Below are positions 54,876-64,000 of a stretch of 64,000 nucleotides of DNA, piece after piece. This DNA comes from Melastoma dodecandrum (lineage: Eukaryota > Streptophyta > Magnoliopsida > Myrtales > Melastomataceae). The stretch covers positions 1-64,000 of the forward strand of contig JARUPY010000275.1 of NCBI GenBank assembly GCA_029817715.1, given 5' to 3'. The notes beneath the pieces were generated by a model. That model saw only the letters and a program-made list of their open reading frames with translations, had not been told where the DNA came from and made no database searches. The translations under genes and the position numbers were made by a program. Within the stretch, counting starts at the first letter, position 1; the number at the start of each line of letters is the position of its first letter.

Positions 54876-57800
54876 ATGGTGGCAACCCCTCTCCACCCGC
54901 TGCCCTGTCTTTCGCCACAAACTCTGGTCCTGCCGAACAACAAGACCTTCTTACATGGCAGCGGTACGCCCTTCTGGCCGGTTCACTCGCAACGTGGACT
55001 CTGGAATGCTTGCACAAGTGACATTAGGGGTAGTAATATTGCTCGAGATGGTCGTAGGCCAACTCGCAATCTAATCAAGGCGGTGGCGACGTCCTTCAAT
55101 CACGAGTCCATCAAGGTGAAGCTAGTGTTAACCGTGAAGACGGGCGATAGTATTCTGTCGAGGATTGGGGTAAAAGAAGGGCTGGACGAGGTTATCGACT
55201 TGCTCGGTAAATCGATCCTGCTGGAGCTCGTTAGTTCGGAGGTAGATCCCAGTAAGTACAGGCGGCCCAGATATAACCCTTTCCTACCTATCAAATTGTA
55301 ATCATATACTTGGTCTTTTCTTGTCGGATACACAAAGATAGGTATTTTTTGTCTTTTGCATTGAAATTTGTTTTTATCTTTTGTGGCGTTAAAGAGACTG
55401 GGAAAGAAAAGGAGACGATAAAGGGGTTTGCAAAAAAGACGGGGGAGAAGGATGGGGAGGCGAAGTATGAGTGCGAGCTCGAGGTTGATGGCGATTTCGG
55501 GGCAATAGGGGCCGTGATCATGGAGAATGAACACCACAAGGAGATGTTCTTGGAGGACATTACCCTCGATGGGCTGCATACCGGTCAGGTCACCATCTCG
55601 TGTCGTTCCTGGGTTGCATCCAAGTTCGATAACCCCCAGAAGAGGGTATTCTTCTTTAACAAGGTTAGAAAAATAAAGGTCCGATATGTCTTTTGGGAAA
55701 AAAAATATTCACGATGTTCATTTCAAATCTGAAAACTTCTTTTAGAATTTTAGAATTGAAGGGACTAAATTTATTTTAAAAAAAATTCAAAGTAAATGCC
55801 CCGATAAGTATATTAAACTTTTTTTTTTTAAATACCAAGCAATAGGTTTCAATAAAACTGAGTTTTTTGTTGAACCAAAATATAATAAACCATAATTTAT
55901 ATAATGTACCGAGTCATCTCGATTGATTTAGGTATAATAGAAAACGACGCCCCATTATGAAAAGTTATAAACTAACAGAAAAATTATGCTTAAATAAGTA
56001 CGTGTGAATGACGGGGAAAATATATTTCACGAATAAATCTGACAGTAATAAGAGAAAACAATATATATTTCTTTTTAAATATATATAAAAAAATCAATTT
56101 GGAATCTAATAAATATACAAACAGTCGTTTTATTACATGAGGACACAGAAGAGGAGGTGTGGGTGAAAAACGTTTTCATTTGGAGTGGAGGATAGGGTAC
56201 GTAGATTCCTTTGTTCAGGTGTGGTCCCCCGATTTCGTTAAAAACTCCCTCCATCGAACCCAAAGTTCTAAGCAATTGTTTGGTAGTAGGGTCGCCAGAC
56301 AAAAACCATAGGACGTTTAAGTTGGCTTACCGTAAGTTGTCGTAAGATCGTGGTCCAGGGTTTACAGGACCAGGGGACGAAAAGTCATCTGTTGTATGGG
56401 TTCGTTTGTTTCATGTTCACTCGCCATGCCTGTTTGGTTGGTGGTATGTTTGTGACGTTGGTGTGGTCGCGATTCCTTGGTCACAGCCATACCTGCCAAG
56501 CCAGACCCCAAGCGGGTTGAAGAAGCTGAGGGAGGAGGAGCTGGAGACCCTGCGAGGGAATGGCAGAGGGAAGAGGAAATCCTTCGATAGGATATACGAT
56601 TACGATGTGTACAACGACATCGGGAACCCGGATGCCGGGGTCGAGATGAGGAGACCCCTCCTCGGCGGGAACAAGGAGTTCCCTTATCCTCGGCGATGCC
56701 GTACTGGGCGCCCCCTCTCGAAATCCGGTAAGCTTTTAAGAACGATGTCATTTCCCATTTAAAGATTTCTTTTTATTTCTGACCACTTCAGAATATACAA
56801 AGTTTCAATTTTAAGACCTTAAAATTACTATTTTCTTAGCATACATTTTGAAATTTCTAATGTTTTCAATAAATTTCCTGTGTCTCATACTTCAGTTTTA
56901 ATCATTCCAAGAATTAACGGGTGGAATGAAGTTGTAACATGAAGTTTTTCTAAGTTTATGAAACTCAAATTAGAAATAAAGCCTATAAATTCTAAATCAT
57001 TTAAACTAACTCGTATTGAAACCACAAATGCATTTTACTCATAATATTAACATCGTCGTTACAAGACCAAATCAGCCTCGCACAGACAGTTTAATATTAT
57101 TACATGTATTATCAGGTCATGTTTTTTTTTTTCGTTTTTAATGCACAGGCATTCTTAGTCCAATCCATTTCAAATTCAATTGAACTATACGGAAGTTACC
57201 TGATCATTCCGATTAACGGTTTTGGGTATGGATGTTATCAGATCCCCGAGCAGAAACCAGGAGCAGCTTCATCTACGTGCCAAGGGACGAGCAGTTCTCG
57301 TCGCTGAAGAGCAAGAACTCTTCAGCCATGTCCTTGTTCCCGGTCTTCCATGCGGCTGTCCCCTCCATAGTGGGCGTCCTCGAGGACGCGGACAAAGAGT
57401 TCCCATTCTTCACTGCCATCGACGACCTCTTCAAATTGAGCATCAAACTGAAGGGGTTAACAAAGAAAGGTTCCCTTCAGAATGTCTTTCCATGGCTTGT
57501 CAAGGCCGCCGGAAAAATTACTGAATCCATCATCTGCTTCGAATCCCCAGAAACTTGGGAACGTAAGCTCGTCTCTCAAAAGGTTTGTCTCTAAGTTATG
57601 CGATGGGATGTAATTCTCTTGTTTCTAACAACTTCTACAGGGGACAACTTCTTCTGGCTTCGAGACGAGGAGTTCGCCCGACAGACACTAGCGGGGATCA
57701 ACCCCAATGCTATCGAATTGGTGAAGGTAAAACACGATCGAGCTCGATCATCGTTATACAGTTACGAGGTGCTGATCAAAGTTGGGTTTTGCAGGAGTGG

Positions 57801-59502
57801 CCGCTGAAGAGCAAGCTAGACCCGAAGATTTATGGTCCAACAGAGTCAGCAATCACGACGGAAATCATCCAGCTTGAGATTGGTGGATTGACAGTCGAGG
57901 AGGCTCATGTTGAATTATAAGATAAATAATTAATCAGTTATTCACCCGACAGATCGTGCATTTGAAGTACTGGGTGGTGGTCGGAATGAAATAGTTGGTC
58001 ACCATTTCGTGATTCCCGCAGGCAGTGAAGAAGAAGAAACTGTTTGTTCTTGACTACCACGACTTATTACTCCCGTTTGTGAACAAAGTGAGGGAACTTA
58101 AGAATACGACTCTCTATGGCTCACGGACTTTGTTCTTCCTCACCTCTGACGGCACTCTGAAGTCCATCGTGATTGAGCTTACCCGGCCACCAGGTGACGG
58201 GAAGCGGCAGTGGAAACACGTGTTCACCCCGGGTAATCACTCGACGGAAAGTTGGCTTTGGAAGATCGCCAAGGCTCATGTCCTCGCGCACGACTCTGCT
58301 TACCATGAGCTCGTCACCCACTGGTACGCTGAGTATTTGACCGATTGACAGATGTAATGAGACGCAAGATAACCAAGTTACATGTGATTCTTTGGATGCA
58401 GGTTGAGGACTCACTGCGCGATGGAGCCCTACATAATATCAGCGAACCGGCAGCTAAGCGTGATGCACCCAATCTACAAGCTGTTGCAACCCCACTTCCG
58501 GTACACGATGGAGGTCAATGCACTTGCTCGTGGGTACCTCATCAGTGCAGGCGGCATCATCGAGATCGGATTTTCCCCTGGGAAGTATTCCATGGAGCTG
58601 TCAGCCGCTGCTTATGATCTTCAGTGGCAGTTCGACTTGCAGGCCTTGCCGAATGACCTCATCAATAGGTAACGAACATTTTGACGTCATTCACAAGCAT
58701 CTAAACCTGTCAGGTCATCACTGCTTGCTAGTGGATTTGCAGGGGAATGGCAGAACCAGACCCGACAGCTCCGCACGGGCTAAAATTAGCGATCGAGGAT
58801 TACCCGTTTGCAAATGATGGCCTTTGCCTTTGGGACATTCTGAAATCGTGGATGTCAGATTACATCTACCATTACTACTCAAGCGATCCGGAGATAATTG
58901 CTGATCAGGAACTACAGTGTTGGTGGACCGAGGTCCGAACCGTTGGACATGCAGACAAAAAGGACTCCCCCGGGTGGCCTGACCTGAAAACTCGGGATGA
59001 TCTCATTCACATCGTGACAACCATTGCCTGGGTTTCCTCAGGCCACCATGCTGCCGTCAACTTTGGACAGTACACCTTCGGGGGTTACTTCCCGAGCCGG
59101 CCCTCAATTGCTCGTATAAACGTCCCGATTGAGGATCCTGACCCAGAGACACTGAACTTCTTCTACAACAAGCCGCACAACGTGCTCCTCAAGTGCTTCC
59201 CGTCGCAAACACAAGCAACTATAATAATGGCGATTCTGAATGTGCTGTCAACTCACAGTCCTGACGAGGAGTACCTGGGAGAGAACATCGAGCCAGCATG
59301 GACTGAGGACGCAATCATCAAAGAGGCCTTTGAGAAGTTTAACGGGCGGCTACAGAAGTTGGAAGGGGTCATCGACAGCCGAAATGCAGATGTAAGGCTA
59401 AGGAACAGGAACGGAGCAGGCATTGTTCCTTATGAGCTCCTGAAGCCATTCTCGGAACCGGGGGTGACCTCGAAAGGTGTCCCTAACAGCATTTCAATAT
59501 GA
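54876..59502 (+). CDS. LOX: Lipoxygenase, probable plastid 13-lipoxygenase, nine exons
   Basis: Linoleate or linolenate 13-lipoxygenases add O2 to C18 polyunsaturated fatty acids, feeding jasmonate and leaf-volatile synthesis. Predicted exons: 54,876-55,251, 55,395-55,663, 56,487-56,727, 57,242-57,562, 57,641-57,726, 57,795-57,908, 58,022-58,323, 58,402-58,668 and 58,743-59,502. They total 2,736 bases, 911 residues plus stop, with all introns GT-AG and in phase. The first 60-70 residues are rich in P, S, T and basic residues, like a plastid transit peptide. A PLAT/LH2 domain follows ([13 protein letters not shown] block in exon 2), then the catalytic domain. The His motif H-x4-H-x4-H-x17-H-x8-H is complete (H564, H569, H574, H592, H601). 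Iron ligands are H569, H574, H761, N765 and the C-terminal I911 (ends NSISI). Length, leader and a bulky Phe in EIGFSPGKY favour the 13-type. Position specificity is not proved by sequence alone. ATG 54,876 was chosen over 54,777 because of the TATA box. Confidence 0.93.
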
Positions 59503-60610
59503 AATAATACCTCATAGCTGTTTGAACTGATTTGGGACATTTTGTTTCCCCCACCTTACCCTCCACTTATAATGATCCAATCTATGTTTACCGAGGAATT
59601 GAGTGGACCAACAAACACTCCAAGAGCTGCGGAATATCGCTTCAGACGGTCGAACAATGTTACCCTGCACCCACTCGAAGTTGTCCCCTTAACGAAACGA
59701 CCACTCGAAATATCCCTTCACTTTTCACGGCACACCTGATATATAATAACATCAGCCTTAGAACGTACGCGACTGCTTCCCGGAGATTCGACGGATGATG
59801 GTAGAAGCATTCCACCCATCAGGTGTTGCTACAGCGTAAGCACGGTGTAGTTGAAATCGTAGATCCCATTGTGCATGAGCTTTTTAAACTCCGTGAATGA
59901 GATTTCCTTTAGATGAACTTTTTTTTTTTTTTGTAATTCTTTTTATCATGTTTTTTTTGTAAATTTTTTTATTGATTAGACAATTCATAAAAATATCATA
60001 AGGAATTTTAAAATAATTTATTCCGACAATCCTACGAAAATAAGATTGCCGGATTTAAATCAAAGATCGGCAAAAGGACTGTCGGCAGAGGTTGAAAAAT
60101 TATTTAAAACACTCGCACTCTCTTTGCACTTCCATTTTTCTGACTCCAAGCCCTCTTCCTCCTACTCCATTGCCCGGCAAGCGCCTGTGTCCCTCTTCCG
60201 TTGCCCGACAAGCTGCCATCTTTCTCCTTCGTTGTTTGCTCGAAATATTTGCAATTGTCGACACCCAAAACTCATACCATGCATTCGTAAAGATGAAGGA
60301 AATATTAGTATCTGCAAAATATTTGTTTGGTGGATATTTGGCATATGAATATATTTTCGTTAAACGACTTAGTTGTCTACTTATATGAAACTCTATACAG
60401 CAGAAATTATGTTTATAAATTAGAAATTTGTAAAGTGAGACATTTTTTTAGCATTACACAAAAAACAAAAAAGATTCCTTTAACAAGAAAATAGGACTAT
60501 GAAATTTTTGTGACACGTGTGTAACATTTAATTCATAAAGTTGTAGCATATCTTATAGTTACAAAGTTGTCGATAATCACAAAACATTACTTTGTAAGTA
60601 CAAAAAAATA
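59503..60610. other. Lipoxygenase 3' flank and intergenic DNA
   Basis: The first few hundred bases should hold the 3' UTR. AATAAT-type words occur near 59,505 and 59,748, but no poly(A) signal stands out. T-runs at 59,918-59,932 mark the likely end of gene-related sequence. From 60,000 the sequence contains TGTCGGCAGAG and other words also found near 1,700. A CT-rich stretch at 60,110-60,240 has short open frames but no recognised domain. Confidence 0.45.
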
Positions 60611-61395
60611 TGGGCCTGCGCCTCATACTCCTCTCTCAAGTGGTTCGTATGGGCTTCGTAAAATCTTACGAAGTGATATTGTGAGATTTTGTACTTTACG
60701 AATTGAGTTCGTAAAATTTACGAAGTGAATCCGTACTTCACTACATAGACTTCATACTTTACGAATTGAGTTCGTACTCCTTCACGGCTGTTTCGTACTT
60801 TACGAAATAGTAAGTATTGTTTAGTACTGTTTCGTACTAGGCCTCGTACTCCTCCCCGTCTGGTTCGTATTAGGCCTTGTAAAATTTACGAAGTGGCATG
60901 TGAGATTTTGTACTTTACGAATTTCGTTCGTAAAAATTTACGGTCTTTACGAACCCAATCGGGAAATTCGTAAAGTACGAATTCTACGTAGTGAAATATG
61001 AACTTACGTCGTAAAATTTTACGAACTCAGTTCGTAAATTATGAAATCTCACGGTACCAGTTCGTTAATTTTACAAGTCCCAATACGAACCAGACCGGAG
61101 AGGAGTACAAGGCCTAGTACGAAACAGTTACGAAATAGTCGTGAAAGCAGTACGAACTCAGTTTGTAAAGAACGAAGTCTACGTAGTGAAGTAAGAAATC
61201 ACTTCGTAAAATTTTACAAACTCAATTCGTAAAGTTTGAAATCTCATAGTACCATTTCGTAAGATTTTACGAGGTTCAGTATGAACTAATCGTGAGAGGA
61301 GTACGAGGCACAATATGAACCAACCGGTTGAGGAGTACGAGGCCTAATATGAACCAACTGAGAGAGGAGTACGAGGCCCAATACGAACTCGGCGG
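60611..61395. repeat. Large imperfect palindrome (fold-back element)
   Basis: The left arm from about 60,611 to 60,955 reappears reverse-complemented from about 60,970 to 61,395. Matching blocks in order include CTCATACTCCTCTC, TTCGTAAAATCTTACGAA, TACTTTACGAATTGAGTTCGTA and ACTTCACTAC.TAGACTTC, then GTTTCGTACTAGGCCT.GTACTCCTC. The centre lies near 60,960. The right arm ends with about three copies of a GAGGAGTACGAGGC.CAATA.GAAC unit. There is no coding capacity. It could be a fold-back transposon or a non-autonomous element with very long inverted repeats. Confidence 0.8.
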
Positions 61396-62649
61396 TTACT
61401 ATTTCGTAATGATTTCGTACTTTTGTTCGTAAAGTACGAATCAGTACCCGACGCGCACGTCACGTACTGTACATGTCATTTTATCCTTACCCAATGGTTT
61501 CATGAAAATCAATAATATACCAAGAAGATATCAAAGTTGAAAACAGAGGTTTTGAAAAAAAATTTAAAGCATGAGTTGGTGGCTGAAATTTTTCAAACGG
61601 TTACTGTGGAGGTCAGGAATGATTTGTTAGAAAGTTTAGGCTTACATGTCCAAGCAATATTTGAAATATCAGAAATTTTAGTCTTACATGTAAGAATACT
61701 GCTATGACTGCTACAAAAATATGAAATATTTGTTTGAACAATGACTTTGATAAATGTAATATCAGTGTGCACCAACATGTAAGAATAATACTTCAGAAAG
61801 AAAAAGAAAAATGTAGGAAAATCATGTGATTCCCTTGTACTAGAATTTGGCCACGGCCTAGTTCGCTCCTAATTCAACGATGGAATGGCTCACGGTAAGT
61901 GGATACTTTGTAGGCACGAAAGGTCGGAACCGTCCCCTCTGGATACTCCCCGTATTTTGTCCAACCTTGCACGAGTGGTTCTCACGGCTTCGGGGTTTGG
62001 CTTTGCCCAATCTTCAGGTTTGAAACTGGGTTCGTCTATGAGCAGTGGAATTACCAGTTGCAGCAATATGATTGGCATAAAAAATTTTGTAGAAGGAAAC
62101 GCCACCAGCAGATGACATTGCTGAGACTGCAACATTGACAATGATTGCCAAGAAGCTATAAGAAACATCTAAACAAAGGCCGAAGAGATTAATCTTGGTA
62201 TGTGAACTTTATGGTCTTTACGACCCCCTAGCGATGACAGACAACAGGAAGAGAATTAAGCAAATAGGATGGCATAAATAGGACTATAATTAAGCAGCCA
62301 CAATTGGGGTAAGAAAATATACGATCTCGTTTCCAAATATGCCGGTGTGAAGATTTATTGAACATATATGCCTTCTTTAAAACTCAAAAACAGATTGGAC
62401 AAGAAAATATTGTAGTTCAATATCGTCAGGTTACTATGTGCACTATAACAAGTAAACCAGTCCAGGTAGAAAGACCTATCCTCAGACCACCTCGATTTCC
62501 TTGGAACAAAGCATTCCCAGTAAGGAGAGTGAATTCACCCAATGACATTTACACAGAGTTCCCCAAACGAAACCTCGACAATAATCGAGTGCACAATGTT
62601 AATCACACCGTCTTTCCGGCTATAAATTATATCTTGACAAGAATGGTAC
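61396..62649. other. Spacer between the palindrome and CHMP1, including probable CHMP1 3' UTR
   Basis: The 3' UTR of CHMP1 is read on the minus strand and should begin at 62,649, possibly reaching 62,300. A stretch at about 61,860-62,170 is richer in GC, and its minus-strand frame has a credible composition (a piece DEPSFKPEDWAKPNPEAVR). I know no family for it, and it may be a gene fragment. Confidence 0.4.
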
Positions 62650-64000
62650 CTAGCCCCTGGCCTTTAGCTCGGCAAGACGCCTTGACAGGTCATCCTCATC
62701 AACCCCCTCAGTGGATGCAGTCGGGACAGCATGTGCTGCTGGCTGCGGCAAACCAACAGAAACCTCCAAGCCATAGTCATCAGCTACTTGCTGCATTAGG
62801 CTATTGACCTCTCCTTCAGGAGTGGACAGTGACGTCGACCCAGCCATGGCGCTCTCCATGAATTCTGCCTGCACCTCCATGTTCACAAATTGTTTCTCGA
62901 ATTGGTCCATTGTCTCAGACATCTTCTGAAGATTACCTGTAGAGAAACAGAAGATGACATTCTTAGATGATAGCTAAATGGTCCTTTTCACCCACCACAA
63001 TGATGATCCTTCCAAAAGTTTTGAACACAAACTCTGTTATTGTTGGAAACAACATAAATTCATTTCCTAAAACTATCGCTAACTATTACTCAACATAAAA
63101 ACAAATCCTTTATTAGTGTAACTTACAATTCACAACAACATCAAAGACCAAATTTTCCTTAAAGCCATGGCAATGATTCTTTCAAAAGCTTTCACCAAAA
63201 ACAGACAACATTACTGGAACTCCAGCACAATTTCACCATTACGTCAAACATCCAACCCATGTTTTCCAACAGGAACATATCTATCAACACTTGACAGTAC
63301 CGGTCACAAACGTGACCAGAATAAATCACATCCAAAAACAGCATCCATTGGGTCTTCAGTTTTATCCCCAACTTCAACCCGCTGAAAATCAATTTGAGAA
63401 CACATATCTGCTCTTTGTTAGCTAACAAAATGGGATCGGTAAGAATATCAAGCCCTGATATGTGCTTTTCCTAATCCTAAGCCTAGGAAGAGATCAAAGA
63501 ACAGAACAACAATTACAAAGGGAGAAAATCAACTCACTGGGCCAGCAATATGTAGCGGTGGACACAGTCAAGTTGCTAACAAAGCAGACTGACAACATAT
63601 TGAGCAACATCATATATCGAAAATCAACAAATGACGTTCATCCCATGGAAACAAATGTTCACCTAACTCTCCGGTAGCTAGGATAAGATCAATACTAGAG
63701 CAAAAGCCATGACGTGAACACAAAGTGCTAATTCCGGAAGTTTCAACTACCTTAAAGCTAAAGGCTGTGAAGCTCAACAAATAAGAAAAACTTCCGATAA
63801 ATCAAACCCGCAGTATCAATCCCCAATATATATGCATCACATGCACCCAATTGGATATCCACAAGCAGACGCCAGAATCAATCCAATTCTGCCATCCACC
63901 GTCTCCCTCACCTGTGGCAAAAGAAGACTCCAAGGACTTGACGATCGACCCCATATTCTTGTTTATGGTCATCATCTTGGCCTGAGTGTCGAGCCTAGCA
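62650..64000 (-). CDS. CHMP1: CHMP1 (ESCRT-III, Snf7 family), 3' part
   Basis: Two exons on the minus strand are in the window: 64,000-63,912 (running off the edge) and 62,936-62,650. The donor GTGAGG and acceptor TACAG join in phase (ATG then NLQKMSE). The reading is [28 protein letters not shown], then [59 protein letters not shown], ending [14 protein letters not shown]. This matches the C-terminal half of plant CHMP1, including the MIT-interacting motif DELxxRLxxLK near the end, which recruits VPS4 or LIP5. CHMP1 acts on endosomes in sorting membrane cargo into multivesicular bodies. The N-terminal basic helices, about 80-100 residues, lie beyond the window. The intron is 975 bases. Nothing suggests damage. 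Confidence 0.93.

Noticed and set aside
62358..62807. 149-codon plus-strand frame opposite the last CHMP1 exon
   Set aside because: It overlaps the CHMP1 terminal exon and 3' UTR in antisense and shows no domain.

Overview
This is nuclear DNA of a flowering plant. The evidence is a nine-exon lipoxygenase gene with a plastid-type leader, a plant CHMP1 (ESCRT-III) gene at the right edge, canonical GT-AG introns, and nested plant LTR retrotransposons of the Ty1/copia and Ty3/gypsy Tat/Ogre groups. No rRNA, tRNA, CRISPR or bacterial-type operon was seen. I cannot name the species.

Layout. Bases 1-5,800 are AT-rich and hold no recognisable gene. A worn copia element (copia-1) lies at about 5,815-9,780, and what looks like the rest of its 3' LTR reappears at 16,370-16,690. 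Between them is a decayed hAT transposase on the minus strand (about 12,975-15,240). A second copia element (copia-2) runs from 17,113 to about 40,440. It is split by an 18.2-kb Ogre/Tat-like element on the minus strand (19,943-38,107). The copia integrase frame reads straight across the join, and the 5-bp repeat AGTAT flanks the insert. The Ogre-like element carries ORF1, gag, protease, RT, two RNase H domains and integrase, all broken, plus a 530-bp almost pure C tract.

A younger Tat-group element occupies 40,999-53,725 on the plus strand, with TG...CA LTRs, a perfect GATGG target duplication and LTRs about 2% apart. Its gag-pol has several stops and frameshifts. Between pol and the 3' LTR, on the opposite strand, lies a four-exon gene with a plant-mobile-domain-like region and a coiled-coil tail. 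Its splice sites are canonical and its frame is open over 864 codons. This is the most interesting object in the window.

The host gene space is 54-64 kb. A probable plastid 13-lipoxygenase (911 residues predicted, all iron ligands present) sits behind a TATA box and two G-boxes. A large imperfect palindrome (about 60,611-61,395) follows it. The 3' part of CHMP1 is read on the minus strand and leaves the window at base 64,000.

The insertion order that can be read is: copia-2 first, the Ogre-like element into copia-2, and the Tat element into the sequence just right of copia-2, next to a reversed copia LTR fragment. All coordinates come from reading the sequence by eye. Boundaries given as 'about' may be off by tens of bases.
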